Assembly: GCF_030684215.1 (NCBI RefSeq)
Contig: NZ_JAUXOV010000077.1
Coordinates: 62,001-126,000 of the forward strand
Length of the DNA stretch: 64,000 nucleotides
Reading direction: 5' to 3'
Source: Pseudotabrizicola sp.
Lineage (GTDB): Bacteria > Pseudomonadota > Alphaproteobacteria > Rhodobacterales > Rhodobacteraceae
Shown here piece by piece: positions 36,341 to 47,080 of the stretch. The notes beneath the pieces are model-generated. The model saw only the letters and a list, made by a program, of their open reading frames with translations. It was not told where the DNA came from and made no database searches. Each line of letters begins with the position of its first letter. Position 1 is the first letter of the stretch. Position numbers and translations under genes: made by a program.

Positions 36341-39052
36341 TCAGACAATGCGTCCATGGCAGTGTTTGAACTTTTCGCCCGATCCGCATGGGCAAAGGTC
36401 GTTCCGGCTTGGGTTTCCCCAGGTGCTGGGGTCTGTTTCGTCAAAACCGGGCAGACGGGTTGATGCGGTCTCGGCAGCCTCGGCCGGGGCGGACGGCTCT
36501 GCATCCGCAGGATCAGCGGCAGCGCGTTGCTGCGCCAGAACCTGCGCCATCATAGCGTCTTGCTCGACTTGCGTCAGCGGACGGATTGCCGACAGCTTTT
36601 GCGTCACTTCCTGACGTAACGAGTTAAGCAACGATTCAAACAGCGCGAAGCTTTCGGATTTGTATTCGTTCAGCGGGTCACGCTGCGCATAACCCCGGAA
36701 CCCGACCACAGACCGAAGATGTTCCAGCGTAAGCAGATGTTCCCGCCATTTCGCATCAATCGACTGAAGCAGGATCTGCTTTTCGATGGACCGCATCGTG
36801 TCGACACCAAAAGCTTCGGTCTTGTCGGACATCGCCTTAGCGGTGGCCTCGGCCAGGCGCTCTTTGATCACGTCCTGGTCGACACCTTCTTCGGCAGCCC
36901 AATCTGCCAGTGGCAGATCAATGTTCAACTTCTCACGCGTGGCCAGCGTCAAGCCGTCGACATCCCAGGCATCGGGATAGCTTTTCGGCGGCATGTGCAG
37001 ATCGACCAGATCGTCGATCACCTGTGCGCGCATGTCTTCTGCGATTTCGGCCACGTCTTCGGCTTCCATGATCTCCAGCCGCTGACCGAAAATCGCTTTG
37101 CGTTGGTCGTTCATCACATCGTCGAACTTCAAAAGCTGCTTGCGCATATCGAAGTTGCGGCCCTCGACCTTAGCCTGCGCGCGCTCCAGCGACTTGTTGA
37201 CCCAAGGGTGCACAATCGCCTCACCCTCTTTCATGCCAAGTTTAGACAGCACGGCGTCAAGCTTGTCCGAGCCAAAAATCCGCATCAGGTCATCTTCAAG
37301 CGACAAGAAGAACGACGACCGCCCCGGATCACCCTGACGACCCGAGCGGCCACGCAGCTGGTTGTCGATGCGGCGGGATTCGTGGCGTTCGGTGCCCAGA
37401 ACGAACAGGCCCCCGGCAGCAATGACCTTGGCTTTTTCCTCGGCGTGCTGGGCTTCGATCCGGCTGCGCACCTCATCCGGGTTCAGATGCGGGTCGGCGG
37501 CGATAGCCTCCATCACCTGCATTTCGATATTGCCGCCTAGCTGGATGTCGGTTCCACGACCGGCCATGTTGGTCGCAATCGTCACCGCGCCAAAGCGTCC
37601 GGCATCGGCCACGATCTGCGCTTCTTGTTCGTGTTGGCGCGCGTTCAGAACGTTATGCGGCACGCCAGCTTCTTTCAGCAAGCCAGACAGGAATTCCGAC
37701 TTTTCAATACTGGTGGTGCCGACAAGGATCGGCTGACCCTTTTCATGTGCTTCCTTGATCGACTTGACCACGCCTTCGTATTTCTCACGCGCGGTACGGT
37801 AGACCTGATCATGGTCATCCTTACGAGCGACGGGGCGGTTGGTCGGCACTTCGACCACGCCAAGGCCGTAAATTTCCATAAATTCTTCGGCTTCGGTCGC
37901 CGCCGTGCCAGTCATCCCGGCCAGCTTGTTATACAGTCGGAAGTAGTTCTGGAACGTCACCGAAGCGAGGGTCACGTTTTCCGGCTGAATCTGCACGCCT
38001 TCTTTCGCCTCAATCGCCTGATGCAAGCCGTCTGACAGACGGCGGCCCCGCATCATGCGCCCGGTAAATTCGTCAATCAGCATCACCTCGCCGTCGCGCA
38101 CGATATATTGCTGATCCTTGCTGAACAGCTTGTGTGCCCGCAGCGCCTGCGTGACGTGGTGAACAATGGTCGTGCTTTCGGGATCATAAAGGTTCTGGCC
38201 ATCGGGCAGAATCCCCGCTTCGCGCGCCAGACCTTCGATAAACTCGTTGCCCTCATCCGTATAGGTCACGTTGCGGGTCTTTTCGTCCAGCTTGTAATGC
38301 TCATCTGTCAGTTTCGGGATCAGGCCGTCAACCTTGATGTAAAGCTCGGACCGATCCTGTGACGGACCGGAAATGATCAGTGGCGTGCGGGCCTCATCAA
38401 CCAGGATCGAGTCGACCTCATCCACGATGGCAAAGAAATGCCCCCGCTGGGACATGTCTTCGATACTGCCCTTCATGTTGTCGCGCAGATAGTCGAACCC
38501 AAGCTCGTTGTTGGTGGCATAGGTGATGTCGCAGCGATAAGCGGCCTTTTTCTCGTCCGCTTGCTGATAGGGGTAGACCACGCCCGTTGTCAGGCCCAGA
38601 AAGCCGTAAACCTTGCTCATCCATTCGGCGTCGCGCTTTGCCAGATAGTCGTTGACCGTGACAACATGCACGCCTTTGCCCGCCAGAGCGTTCAGATAGG
38701 CGGGAAAGGTTGCCATAAGCGTCTTGCCTTCACCGGTCTTCATCTCGGCGATGTTGCCCTGATGCAGGAAAATCCCGCCCTTCAGCTGCACATCAAACGC
38801 GCGCAGGCCAAGTGCGCGACGCGCGCCTTCGCGGCAGTTGGCAAAAGCCTCGGGCAGAAGCGCATCAAGGCTTTCGCCCGATTGCGCTCGCTGTGCCAGC
38901 GACTTTGTCTTTTCTCGCAAGCCGTCGTCGCTGAGCGCGGCGAACTCCGGCTCCAACGCGTTGATCTGTGCGACCAACGGACGAACCGATTTGACCTTAC
39001 GGTCATTTGGCGAACCAAAGACCTTACGCGTTAGCGAACCCAGACCCAGCAT
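36341..39052 (-). CDS. secA: Protein translocase ATPase SecA
   Basis: Motor ATPase that drives preproteins through SecYEG. The 903-aa protein starts at ATG 39052 after GGAGAA; an earlier in-frame start would add 35 unrelated residues. It shows [11 protein letters not shown] (Walker A), [33 protein letters not shown] and [18 protein letters not shown]. The C-terminal zinc-binding tail [18 protein letters not shown] binds SecB and lipids. A variable acidic/Ala-rich linker precedes the tail. Confidence 0.98.
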   Translation of the reverse strand: MLGLGSLTRKVFGSPNDRKVKSVRPLVAQINALEPEFAALSDDGLREKTKSLAQRAQSGESLDALLPEAFANCREGARRALGLRAFDVQLKGGIFLHQGNIAEMKTGEGKTLMATFPAYLNALAGKGVHVVTVNDYLAKRDAEWMSKVYGFLGLTTGVVYPYQQADEKKAAYRCDITYATNNELGFDYLRDNMKGSIEDMSQRGHFFAIVDEVDSILVDEARTPLIISGPSQDRSELYIKVDGLIPKLTDEHYKLDEKTRNVTYTDEGNEFIEGLAREAGILPDGQNLYDPESTTIVHHVTQALRAHKLFSKDQQYIVRDGEVMLIDEFTGRMMRGRRLSDGLHQAIEAKEGVQIQPENVTLASVTFQNYFRLYNKLAGMTGTAATEAEEFMEIYGLGVVEVPTNRPVARKDDHDQVYRTAREKYEGVVKSIKEAHEKGQPILVGTTSIEKSEFLSGLLKEAGVPHNVLNARQHEQEAQIVADAGRFGAVTIATNMAGRGTDIQLGGNIEMQVMEAIAADPHLNPDEVRSRIEAQHAEEKAKVIAAGGLFVLGTERHESRRIDNQLRGRSGRQGDPGRSSFFLSLEDDLMRIFGSDKLDAVLSKLGMKEGEAIVHPWVNKSLERAQAKVEGRNFDMRKQLLKFDDVMNDQRKAIFGQRLEIMEAEDVAEIAEDMRAQVIDDLVDLHMPPKSYPDAWDVDGLTLATREKLNIDLPLADWAAEEGVDQDVIKERLAEATAKAMSDKTEAFGVDTMRSIEKQILLQSIDAKWREHLLTLEHLRSVVGFRGYAQRDPLNEYKSESFALFESLLNSLRQEVTQKLSAIRPLTQVEQDAMMAQVLAQQRAAADPADAEPSAPAEAAETASTRLPGFDETDPSTWGNPSRNDLCPCGSGEKFKHCHGRIV

Positions 39053-39236
39053 ATGTTCTCCGTGGGTATTCCTGACAGCATCGTGTGAACCAAGGGCCTT
39101 GCCCGCCCCCAATGCCTTCCATAGAAAGCCCAAGAAGGCCGGCCGGCCCCGTCGCACGCGACCCCCGCGATTTAAGGGACAGGCCCGCCATAGTCAATGT
39201 TTGGCGGGGTCGCAGCCCGTTCAGGAGGGTGTGAAA

Positions 39237-40082
39237 ATGACGAAATGGACCAAGTTCTTGGCCAGCTGTGCTGTTGTGGGCGCAATGTCGGTGCCTGCAC
39301 TGGCACAAGACACAACCGCAGAGACAGTGGTGGCCACGGTAAATGGCACAGATATAACGCTCGGCCATATGATCGCCCTGCGTGAAGGTCTGCCGCAACA
39401 GTATCAGGCGCTGCCCGATGACGTGCTGTTCAAAGGCATTCTGGACCAGCTGATCCAGCAAACCGCGCTGGAACAATCGGTGGCCGAGGTTGCCAAGCGC
39501 GACCGTCTGGCGCTGGAAAATGACCGGCGCGGCTATATCTCGGGCGTGGCACTTCAGGCCGTGGTCGCAACCGCCGTCACTGATGAGTCGTTGCAAGCTG
39601 CCTATGATGCGAAGTTCGCGGGGGCCGAACCTGTCACCGAGTATAATGCCGCCCATATCCTCGTCGATGCTGAGGAAAAGGCGAATGAGCTGAAAACCCA
39701 GATTGATGGCGGTGCCGATTTCGCCGAACTCGCCCGTGCCAATTCCATTGATGTTGGCTCTGGCGCCAATGGCGGCGATCTGGGCTGGTTTGGCACCGGA
39801 ATGATGGTCAAGCCATTCGAAGATGCCGTGATCGCAGCCGAGATTGGCAAGGTGACGGTTCCGGTGCAGTCGGATTTTGGTTTTCACCTCATTCTGGTTA
39901 AGGAGACTCGCATTGCAGAGGCACCGACGCTGGATGAGACCCGCGACGAACTCGCGGCAGAGATTGAGCGCACCGCTGTTGAGGCGCATATCAAGGCGCT
40001 GACAGACGCGGCGCAAATCGCACGCCCCGGCGAGGGGCTTGACCCGACCCTGCTGCGTGATGCAACGCTGCTGGACAAGTAG
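39237..40082 (+). CDS. Periplasmic parvulin-type peptidyl-prolyl isomerase
   Basis: A 281-aa PpiC/SurA-like foldase. The ATG at 39237 follows AGGAGG. Signal peptide about 1-23 (VPALAQD). An N-terminal helical chaperone part (about 25-130) precedes one parvulin domain (about 135-230: EYNAAHILVDAEEKANEL, DFAELARANSIDVGSGANGG, GFHLILVKET). Divergent from secA across 184 bp, and 15 bp upstream of argJ. It acts on newly exported outer-membrane or periplasmic proteins; SecA adjacency fits. Confidence 0.93.
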   Translation: MTKWTKFLASCAVVGAMSVPALAQDTTAETVVATVNGTDITLGHMIALREGLPQQYQALPDDVLFKGILDQLIQQTALEQSVAEVAKRDRLALENDRRGYISGVALQAVVATAVTDESLQAAYDAKFAGAEPVTEYNAAHILVDAEEKANELKTQIDGGADFAELARANSIDVGSGANGGDLGWFGTGMMVKPFEDAVIAAEIGKVTVPVQSDFGFHLILVKETRIAEAPTLDETRDELAAEIERTAVEAHIKALTDAAQIARPGEGLDPTLLRDATLLDK

Positions 40083-40097
40083 TCGCAGGGGGAAGCC

Positions 40098-41489
40098 ATG
40101 GCAAAGACCGATTGGAAGGCCGAAGCAAAGACACTGAAAAAGCGTCTGCGTAAGCTGAAAATGAAGGTGACGGAAACCGTCTCTGATGTTGCCAGCGATG
40201 TCAGGGACGAGGTGACAGAGGTTGCCGGAAAGATCAGCGCCAAGCTGAAAGCCGCCAAGCCTGTCTCACCGCTTGCGCCCAAAGATGGCTTCCCCAACCT
40301 TCCCGTGATCAAGGGGGTCGAGTTTTCGGCCGCCGGGGCCGGGATCAAATATGCTGGCCGCAAGGATGTGATGCTGATCCGCCTTGCCCCCGGCACAGCG
40401 ATGGCCGGGGTCTTCACCCAGTCTTCCACCCGGTCTGGCTGCGTGCGCGATTGTCAGGACAAACTGGCGACCAAGGTCCCAGCAGGTGCTGGCGCGGCCA
40501 TTATCGTTAACTCTGGCAACTCCAACGCCTTTACGGGCAAGGTTGGCGACAAGGCCGTAGCCGCCGTGACAGGCGGGGTCGCATCCGCGCTCGATTTGCC
40601 GGCCTCACGCGTGTTTTCCTCATCCACCGGAGTGATTGGTGAGCCACTGCCCCATGATAAAATCACAACCGTGCTGCCCGAACTGGTCGCCAATCTGCGG
40701 AGTGATGCCATCGAAATGGCTGCCCACGCAATGATGACAACGGATACCTTTGCCAAAGGTGCGGCGGCGACTGTGCAGGGCGAGGGCGGCACCATTCATA
40801 TTGCGGGCATTGCCAAAGGATCGGGCATGATCGCGCCCGATATGGCCACGATGCTGGTGTATATCTTTACCGATGCCAAGATATCGCCTGTTGTTTTGCA
40901 ACGCATGCTGTCGCGCAATGTCGGTGCCACGTTCAACTCCATCACCGTGGACAGTGATACCTCGACCTCGGACACGCTGCTTTTGGCGGCCACCGGGCAA
41001 AGCGACGCCGCTGCCGTCAAAGGCCCGGTGGCCAAAGCGTTCGAGACCGCGTTGCAAGGGGTGATGCATGATCTGGCCTTGCAGGTTATCCGCGACGGCG
41101 AAGGGGCCACAAAGCTTGTCGAAGTACGTGTCACGGGTGCGGCCAACAATGACGATGCGGCCAGGGTCGCGTTTTCCATCGCTAATTCGCCGCTGGTAAA
41201 GACGGCGTTGGCCGGACAAGATCCAAACTGGGGTCGCATTGTTGCCGCTATCGGCAAATCCGGGGCCGAAGCGGACCGCGACCGTCTGAGCATCTGCTTT
41301 GGCGATGTGCTGGTAGCCAAAGATGGCTGGCGCAACCCCAAATACCAGGAAGAAGACGGTGCAGCACACTTCCGGCAGGATGAAATCCTGATCCGCGTGG
41401 ATCTGGGCATTGGCAAAGCCGCCCGCACAGTTTGGACCTGTGATCTGACCAACCGTTACATCGAAATAAACGCGGATTACCGTTCTTGA
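40098..41489 (+). CDS. argJ: Ornithine acetyltransferase/N-acetylglutamate synthase with N-terminal extension
   Basis: Bifunctional ArgJ recycles the acetyl group in arginine synthesis. It is autocleaved before the Thr of ATML (T251 here) into two chains. VNSGNSNAFTG, STGVIGEPLP, SGMIAPDMATML and GQDPNWGRI are intact. At 463 aa it is about 55 residues longer than the usual ~405-410. The extra part, residues ~4-54, is a Lys/Glu/Val-rich helical stretch (KTLKKRLRKLKMK, then TETVSDVASDVRDEV) inserted before the normal SPLAP start. The start has a good AGGGGGA site, so it is probably translated. It overlaps mutT by TTGA. Confidence 0.95.
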   Translation: MAKTDWKAEAKTLKKRLRKLKMKVTETVSDVASDVRDEVTEVAGKISAKLKAAKPVSPLAPKDGFPNLPVIKGVEFSAAGAGIKYAGRKDVMLIRLAPGTAMAGVFTQSSTRSGCVRDCQDKLATKVPAGAGAAIIVNSGNSNAFTGKVGDKAVAAVTGGVASALDLPASRVFSSSTGVIGEPLPHDKITTVLPELVANLRSDAIEMAAHAMMTTDTFAKGAAATVQGEGGTIHIAGIAKGSGMIAPDMATMLVYIFTDAKISPVVLQRMLSRNVGATFNSITVDSDTSTSDTLLLAATGQSDAAAVKGPVAKAFETALQGVMHDLALQVIRDGEGATKLVEVRVTGAANNDDAARVAFSIANSPLVKTALAGQDPNWGRIVAAIGKSGAEADRDRLSICFGDVLVAKDGWRNPKYQEEDGAAHFRQDEILIRVDLGIGKAARTVWTCDLTNRYIEINADYRS

Positions 41490-41884
41490 AAATCGTCCTT
41501 GTTTCGGCTGTTGCCCTGATCGACCCTGATGGCCGCGTGCTTCTTGCACAACGGCCCGAGGGCAAGTCGTTGGCCGGGTTGTGGGAGTTTCCGGGCGGCA
41601 AGGTGGAGCCGGGCGAGTCGCCCGAGGTTGCCCTGATTCGTGAGCTCAAAGAAGAACTGGGCATCGACACGTGGCAAAGCTGTCTGGCCCCGCTTACGTT
41701 TGCCAGTCATAGCTATGAACATTTCCACCTTCTGATGCCATTGTTCGCATGCCGCAAGTGGGATGGGATCGTGCAGGGGCAGGAAGGCCAGAAACTCGCT
41801 TGGGTCAAAGCCGAAAATCTGCGCGATTACCCGATGCCGCCAGCAGATATCCCACTGATTCCCATTTTGCGTGACTGGCTGTAA
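41486..41884 (+). CDS. mutT: NUDIX hydrolase, MutT-type 8-oxo-dGTP diphosphatase
   Basis: A 132-aa Nudix enzyme that sanitises oxidised nucleotides. The Nudix box GGKVEPGESPEVALIRELKEELGI-type signature (residues ~36-59) is complete with the REL-x-EE metal ligands. The ARPEG/LAQRPEGKSLAGLWEFP lead-in and the C-terminal WVKAENLRDYPMPPADIPL are characteristic of MutT. TTG start at 41486 overlaps the argJ stop codon, implying coupled translation. Confidence 0.93.
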   Translation: MKIVLVSAVALIDPDGRVLLAQRPEGKSLAGLWEFPGGKVEPGESPEVALIRELKEELGIDTWQSCLAPLTFASHSYEHFHLLMPLFACRKWDGIVQGQEGQKLAWVKAENLRDYPMPPADIPLIPILRDWL

Positions 41885-41980
41885 GGCCAAACGTACATAA
41901 GTTGCGTAGAAAATGTACAATACGGCATTTTTCTAATGGTTTTCTGAACAATTTACATTAATTGTTTCCATGCAGAGCTA
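41885..41980. other. AT-rich leader region with inverted repeat GTACAT/ATGTAC
   Basis: A 96-bp low-GC stretch between mutT and the small ORF. GTACAT (41893-41898) and ATGTAC (41913-41918) form an inverted repeat around AAGTTGCGTAGAAA. This is the expected place for a promoter of the small ORF, but I see no convincing -35/-10 pair. Confidence 0.35.
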
Positions 41981-41995
41981 ATGGGGGGTTGGTGG

Positions 41996-42136
41996 ATGCT
42001 GAGAACGATCACTGTCGGAAGTTGTGTTTCCATTCAGGGCCTGCTTGTCAGGACCCTGTCTGATGGTAAACTTGTAATCAAAGTCGATGAAAAGCTGTTT
42101 GTAGGGGTTGCTGTCACAGCGGCACGCGTGGCCTGA
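41996..42136 (+). CDS. Small ORF of 46 codons between mutT and infB
   Basis: The frame reads MLRTITVGSCVSIQGLLVRT... and ends TAARVA. A GGGGGG-rich ribosome site lies immediately upstream, and an in-frame ATG at 41981 would add five residues. The alternating hydrophobic and polar pattern looks like a small beta-strand protein rather than random translation. An AT-rich leader precedes it and a bidirectional terminator follows 19 bp after the stop. No family recognised. It is short enough to be skipped by gene callers. Confidence 0.5.
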   Translation: MLRTITVGSCVSIQGLLVRTLSDGKLVIKVDEKLFVGVAVTAARVA

Positions 42137-42154
42137 ACCAGACCTTTGTAACAG

Positions 42155-42182
42155 AAAAAGCCGGGGCTTCCCCCGGCTTTTT
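42155..42182. terminator. Bidirectional terminator between small ORF and infB
   Basis: A 12-bp stem, AAAAAGCCGGGG (42155-42166) with CCCCGGCTTTTT (42171-42182), CTTC loop. The A- and T-tracts serve both the plus-strand small ORF and the minus-strand infB. Confidence 0.93.
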
Positions 42183-42197
42183 TGCCTGTAAAAGCTT

Positions 42198-44792
42198 TTA
42201 CGCCAGTGAGCGCTGCACTTCTTCGCGCTCGAAGATCTCGATGACATCGCCGGGACGAATGTCCTCATAGCGCTCAAACGCCATGCCACATTCCTGACCC
42301 GAGATGACTTCCTTCACTTCGTCCTTGAAGCGTTTCAGCGTCTTCAGGGTGCCTTCGTGGATCACAACACTGTCGCGCAGCAGACGAACGCCCGCCGACC
42401 TACGCGCCACGCCTTCGGTGACCAGACAGCCAGCAACCTGACCAATCCCGGTGACCTTGAACACCTCTTTGATCTGCGCATACCCGATGAAGGTTTCGCG
42501 CACTTCGGCCTTCAACAGACCCGAGGCAGCGGCTTTGATGTCATCAACCAGATCATAGATGATCGAGTAATACCTGATCTCAACGCCCTTCTGGTTCGCG
42601 GACTGACGGGCAGACGCATTGGCCCGCACGTTGAACCCGATGATCGGCGCGCCCGAAGCTTCGGCCAGACCCACATCAGTATCGGTGATCGCACCCACCC
42701 CATAATGCAGGATACGCACGCGAACTTCGTCGTTGCCGACCTTTTCCAGCGCTTGCACGATGGCTTCGGCAGAACCTTGCACATCGGCTTTCACTAGAAT
42801 CGGCAGCTCTGCAACTGACTGGTCGGCCTTGGCTTTGGCCATCAGCTGTTCCAGCGTGGTCGCAGCACCAGCCGCAGCGCGCTTGTCTTTGGCAGCTTTC
42901 TCACGGTAATCCGCGATCTCGCGCGCCTGCGCTTCGGTTTCAACCACATTCAGTGTGTCACCAGCCGAAGGTGTGCCCGACAGACCAAGCACTTCGACCG
43001 GAACCGAAGGACCAGCCTCCAGCACAGTTTCGCCCTGATCGTTGATCAGCGCACGCACTTTGCCCCACTGCTCACCGACGACAAAGATATCGCCTTTGCG
43101 CAGGGTGCCGTTTTGCACCAGAACGGTGGCGACCGGACCACGGCCCACATCCAGCTTGGCTTCGATCACGGCACCAGAGGCGGACCGCTTGGGGTTCGCT
43201 TTCAGTTCCAGAATCTCGGCCTGCAGAGCGATGGCTTCCAGCAGGGTGTCGATACCCATGCCGGTTTTGGCCGACAGCTCAACATCCTGCACATCGCCCG
43301 ACATCGCCTCGACGACAATCTCATGCTGCAGCAGATCGGTCCGCACCTTGGTTGCGTCGGCACCGTGTTTGTCCATCTTGTTGATGGCCACAATCAGCGG
43401 AACCTTGGCGGCTTTGGCGTGGTGGATCGCTTCAATTGTCTGCGGCATCACGGCATCATCTGCCGCAACCACCAGAACGACGATATCCGTCACGCTGGCA
43501 CCACGGGCCCGCATGCTGGTAAAGGCAGCGTGACCGGGAGTGTCGAGGAACGACACCAGCGCACCGTTTGGCGTGCGAACCTGATAGGCACCGATGTGCT
43601 GGGTGATCCCGCCCGCTTCGCCCGACACCACATTCGCCTTGCGGATCGCATCCAGAAGCGAGGTTTTGCCGTGGTCAACGTGGCCCATGATGGTGACAAT
43701 CGGCGGACGTGTTTGCAGGTCTTCATCACGGTCTTTGACCGAGTCGATCACCTGTTCCACATCCGAATCAGACACGCGCACCGCTTTGTGGCCAAATTCT
43801 TCGATCACCAGTTCAGCGGTATCCGCATCAATGGCTTGGTTCATGGTGACCATCATGCCCATTTTCATGAGCGATTTCACCACATCAGCAGCGCGCTCGG
43901 CCATACGGTTGGCGAGCTCAGACACAACAATCGTTTCGGGCAGCTGCACATCGCGCACCTGCTTTTCGGGCTTGTTGCCAAAGCCCAAGGCCTTTTGACG
44001 GGCTTTTTCCTGCTTGCGCTTCATCGCGGCAAGGCTGCGCGTGCGTCCGCCTTCGCCGTTCAGCGCGGCCGACAGGGTCAGCTTGCCACCACGACGGTTA
44101 TCATCACCCTTTGCCTTGGCGCTGCGTTCACGCTCTTCGCGCTCACGATCAGTTTTACGCTGTGGCGTAGGGGCGAGCGGAGCCTTGGCAGCAACGCCGC
44201 GCGGTCCGGTCGCATCTTGATTGCGATTGGTCGGCGCGTCAGCCGGTGCAGGGGTCGCAGGTCCGGACTTGGCCTCGGCCGGCTTTTCGTTGGACCGTGG
44301 GCGCGTCCCAAGAACATCAGCCTTGCGCTGTGCAGCCGCTGCGACACGCGCATCAGCTTCGGCACGCACGGTGCGTTCTTCTTCTTCGGCCTTCAGGCGC
44401 AATGCCTCAAGACGCTCACGCTCCTCGCGCTCTTTCGCCTCGATTTCTTCGCGGCGACGCTGACGATCTTCTTCGCGTTGACGCTCATCCTCAGCGCGAC
44501 GCTCATTGTCCGCAACTTCGCGCGCCTTGGCGGCGCGCAATGCGGTCAGGCGACGCTCCATCTCGGCGTCGGAAATTCCCGCAGGCCGCTTGGCCGGATC
44601 GCCGAGATTTGGTGACCCTCCGCCCGCGCCTGTTGCACCGGCTGCGCCCGGCTTTGTGGGAACGACCACGCGCTTGCGCTTCGTTTCAACCACGACGCTT
44701 TTCGTCCGGCCGTGGCTGAAGCTTTGCTTCACCTGACCGGAACGAGGTGCGCCACCCAAACCGAGGGGTTTTTTGCCGTCTGTATCGCTCAT
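42198..44792 (-). CDS. infB: Translation initiation factor IF-2
   Basis: GTPase that places initiator tRNA on the 30S subunit. The 864-aa protein has a long charged N-terminal region (about 75-270) rich in Arg, Glu and Ala, including coiled-coil-like [20 protein letters not shown]. The G domain has [23 protein letters not shown] and NKMDKHGAD, followed by domains II-IV ending near [15 protein letters not shown] and [18 protein letters not shown]. Its ATG overlaps the ylxR stop (ATGA). It is last in the rimP operon and followed by a terminator. Confidence 0.98.
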   Translation of the reverse strand: MSDTDGKKPLGLGGAPRSGQVKQSFSHGRTKSVVVETKRKRVVVPTKPGAAGATGAGGGSPNLGDPAKRPAGISDAEMERRLTALRAAKAREVADNERRAEDERQREEDRQRRREEIEAKEREERERLEALRLKAEEEERTVRAEADARVAAAAQRKADVLGTRPRSNEKPAEAKSGPATPAPADAPTNRNQDATGPRGVAAKAPLAPTPQRKTDREREERERSAKAKGDDNRRGGKLTLSAALNGEGGRTRSLAAMKRKQEKARQKALGFGNKPEKQVRDVQLPETIVVSELANRMAERAADVVKSLMKMGMMVTMNQAIDADTAELVIEEFGHKAVRVSDSDVEQVIDSVKDRDEDLQTRPPIVTIMGHVDHGKTSLLDAIRKANVVSGEAGGITQHIGAYQVRTPNGALVSFLDTPGHAAFTSMRARGASVTDIVVLVVAADDAVMPQTIEAIHHAKAAKVPLIVAINKMDKHGADATKVRTDLLQHEIVVEAMSGDVQDVELSAKTGMGIDTLLEAIALQAEILELKANPKRSASGAVIEAKLDVGRGPVATVLVQNGTLRKGDIFVVGEQWGKVRALINDQGETVLEAGPSVPVEVLGLSGTPSAGDTLNVVETEAQAREIADYREKAAKDKRAAAGAATTLEQLMAKAKADQSVAELPILVKADVQGSAEAIVQALEKVGNDEVRVRILHYGVGAITDTDVGLAEASGAPIIGFNVRANASARQSANQKGVEIRYYSIIYDLVDDIKAAASGLLKAEVRETFIGYAQIKEVFKVTGIGQVAGCLVTEGVARRSAGVRLLRDSVVIHEGTLKTLKRFKDEVKEVISGQECGMAFERYEDIRPGDVIEIFEREEVQRSLA

Positions 44793-45433
44793 GCGTCCTT
44801 CGTATCCTTCCCGGCGATCATGTCGCCGACCTGCTTGTCATCTGCCCCACGCAGGCCGACAAGCCTTGCCGCTTCCTCTACAACACGGTTGTTGAGTCCA
44901 CCAGCCGCAAGCGCGGCGTGTATCGCACGTTCGCGGCTGAATGCCAAACCCATTTCCCCTGCCGTAAGACAGGAAATCAGGGTTTCTCGCCCATTTGGTG
45001 GGCGGAGCTTGTCTTTCCCGCGTTCTGAACCATCACTGGCCTGAATCAGCGTTCGTGCCTGACCCTTGATCAGCCACTCTTTCACCTTTTCATAGCCGCA
45101 AATCGCGTCACCGGCTTTCCGTCCCAGCGATATAAGGTCGATCACCCGCTGCACCAAGAGCCGCTCGACCATATCGGGCAGATCATCAGGCACTTTCACC
45201 GGCTGACGCGCAGCCCGTGAAAACAGGTTCTTCTTCACCGCTTTAGCCAATGCGTCACGATCCGCAGAAACATAGATCCCACGACCGGGCAGCCGCCCCT
45301 GAATATCCGGAACGATCATATCTTCTGGCCCCAGCACAAAGCGGATCAATCCCGCTTTTGGCTGGCTTTCCCCGGAAACGATGCATTTGCGTTCCGGTTC
45401 ATCGCGCGATTCTTTTTGCCCGCCACGCGTCAT
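44789..45433 (-). CDS. ylxR: YlxR/DUF448 RNA-binding protein with L7Ae-like domain
   Basis: A 214-aa protein always found between nusA and infB in alphaproteobacteria. The N-terminal YlxR domain (about 14-85) has [19 protein letters not shown] and [11 protein letters not shown]. The C-terminal half (about 95-190) is ribosomal-L7Ae-like ([21 protein letters not shown]). Firmicute YlxR binds RNase P RNA; this longer two-domain form may act on nascent RNA or ribosome assembly. It starts 23 bp after nusA. Confidence 0.93.
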   Translation of the reverse strand: MTRGGQKESRDEPERKCIVSGESQPKAGLIRFVLGPEDMIVPDIQGRLPGRGIYVSADRDALAKAVKKNLFSRAARQPVKVPDDLPDMVERLLVQRVIDLISLGRKAGDAICGYEKVKEWLIKGQARTLIQASDGSERGKDKLRPPNGRETLISCLTAGEMGLAFSRERAIHAALAAGGLNNRVVEEAARLVGLRGADDKQVGDMIAGKDTKDA

Positions 45434-45456
45434 GCGCGTTGCTCCGAGGCCTGAGA

Positions 45457-47064
45457 TCAGGCCTCGGCCTCCGCAGATTCGGCGTCGTCGGCTGCCGGTT
45501 CCATTTCGGTAGGGTCCACCCAGCCCAGCATGACGCGTGCCGTCATGACAAGGGTTTGGGCTTCTTCAAGGCTCACGTCAAACGTCTCCAGAATACCATC
45601 ATCTTTCTTGCGCTGTCCGTTTTCAGTGGTCCAGCCGCCTGCCAGTTCCCAATCAGCGCAGGTGGCGAAGTCTTCCAGCGTCTTAATGCCGTCTTTGGCC
45701 AGTGCCTCCAGCATCTGCGGGGTAAGCCCTTCAAAGTTGATCAGGCTTTCTTCAACACCCATGTTGCGCGCATTTTCAAGCGCCTTGCGGGCCTGTTCTT
45801 CCAGATTGTCGCGGGCGCGGGCCTGCAGTTCTGCCGCCGTGCCCTCATCAAACCCGTCGATAGACAACAGCTCATCCGCGTCGACATAGGCAACTTCTTC
45901 CAGGTTAGTAAACCCTTCGGACACCAGAAGTTGCGCCATCATCTCATCAACATCCAGCGCTTCCATGAACAGCTTGGTGCGCTCGGCGAATTCGGCCTGA
46001 CGGCGCGCTGATTCCTCGGTTTCTGTCATGATATCGATGTCCAGACCCGTCAACTGGCTTGCCAGACGCACGTTCTGACCACGACGGCCAATGGCCAAAG
46101 ACAGCTGCTCATCGGGCACCACAACTTCGATCTTGCCGATTTCTTCGTCGATCACAACTTTCGACACTTCGGCTGGCTGCAACGCGTTCACAAGGAACGT
46201 CGCCTGATCCTGATTCCACGGGATGATGTCGATTTTCTCACCCTGCAACTCATTGACCACCGCCTGAACCCGGCTGCCGCGCATACCAACGCAGGCGCCG
46301 ACCGGATCAATCGAATTGTCATAGGAAATCACGGCAATCTTGGCGCGCGAACCAGGATCACGGGCCACAGCCTTGATCTCGATGATACCGTCATAGATTT
46401 CCGGCACTTCCATCTTGAACAACTCGGCCATGAACTGCGGATCGGTCCTCGACAAGAAGATCTGCGGACCACGCACTTCGCGGCGCACATCCTTGATAAA
46501 GCAACGAATGCGATCGCCGATGCGATACGCTTCGCGGCCAATCTTTTCGTTACGGCGCAAAATACCCTCGCCGCGGCCAACATCGACAATGACATTGCCA
46601 TATTCTTCGCGCTTGACCACGCCGTTGATGATCGTTCCTTTGCGGTCGCGGAACTCTTCGTACTGACGATCACGCTCGGCCTCGCGCACGCGCTGCAACA
46701 GCACCTGCTTGCCCGATTGCGCAGCAATACGGCCCAGATCAACCGGAGGAACTTCGTCGATGACCTCGTCGCCAATCTGCGGGTCAGCCAGATAATTCTT
46801 GGCCTGCTTCACAGTCAGCTGTGCGTGGTGATTCTCGATCAGATCATCTTCCATCACCGTCCGCACGCGGGCAAAGGTGGCGCGACCGGTCTTGCGGTCG
46901 ATGTTCACACGGATATCCAGCTCAGAGCCGTAGCGCGACTTGGCGGCACGAGCGAGCGTTTCTTCCATCGCCTGGATCACCAGATCCGGGTCGATCATCT
47001 TCTCACGGGCCACCGCTTCGGCAGTCTGAAGAAGCTCAAGCTGGTTGGCAGAGGTAATCGCCAT
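45457..47064 (-). CDS. nusA: Transcription termination/antitermination factor NusA
   Basis: RNA polymerase-associated factor controlling pausing, termination and antitermination. The 535-aa protein has the N-terminal polymerase-binding domain (about 1-130), S1 (GTIINGVVKREEYGNVIVDVG), KH1 and KH2 (GACVGMRGSRVQAVVNEL and LAIGRRGQNVRLASQLTG). The C-terminal alphaproteobacterial helix-hairpin-helix repeats and acidic tail follow. It lies 16 bp after rimP. The operon leader has a terminator-like hairpin, a site on which NusA itself could act. Confidence 0.98.
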   Translation of the reverse strand: MAITSANQLELLQTAEAVAREKMIDPDLVIQAMEETLARAAKSRYGSELDIRVNIDRKTGRATFARVRTVMEDDLIENHHAQLTVKQAKNYLADPQIGDEVIDEVPPVDLGRIAAQSGKQVLLQRVREAERDRQYEEFRDRKGTIINGVVKREEYGNVIVDVGRGEGILRRNEKIGREAYRIGDRIRCFIKDVRREVRGPQIFLSRTDPQFMAELFKMEVPEIYDGIIEIKAVARDPGSRAKIAVISYDNSIDPVGACVGMRGSRVQAVVNELQGEKIDIIPWNQDQATFLVNALQPAEVSKVVIDEEIGKIEVVVPDEQLSLAIGRRGQNVRLASQLTGLDIDIMTETEESARRQAEFAERTKLFMEALDVDEMMAQLLVSEGFTNLEEVAYVDADELLSIDGFDEGTAAELQARARDNLEEQARKALENARNMGVEESLINFEGLTPQMLEALAKDGIKTLEDFATCADWELAGGWTTENGQRKKDDGILETFDVSLEEAQTLVMTARVMLGWVDPTEMEPAADDAESAEAEA

Positions 47065-47080
47065 CGGTCAACTCCCGGTC

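Noticed and set aside
43113-44615. A 500-codon plus-strand ORF opposite infB
   Set aside because: Shadow of infB on the other strand with low-complexity content.
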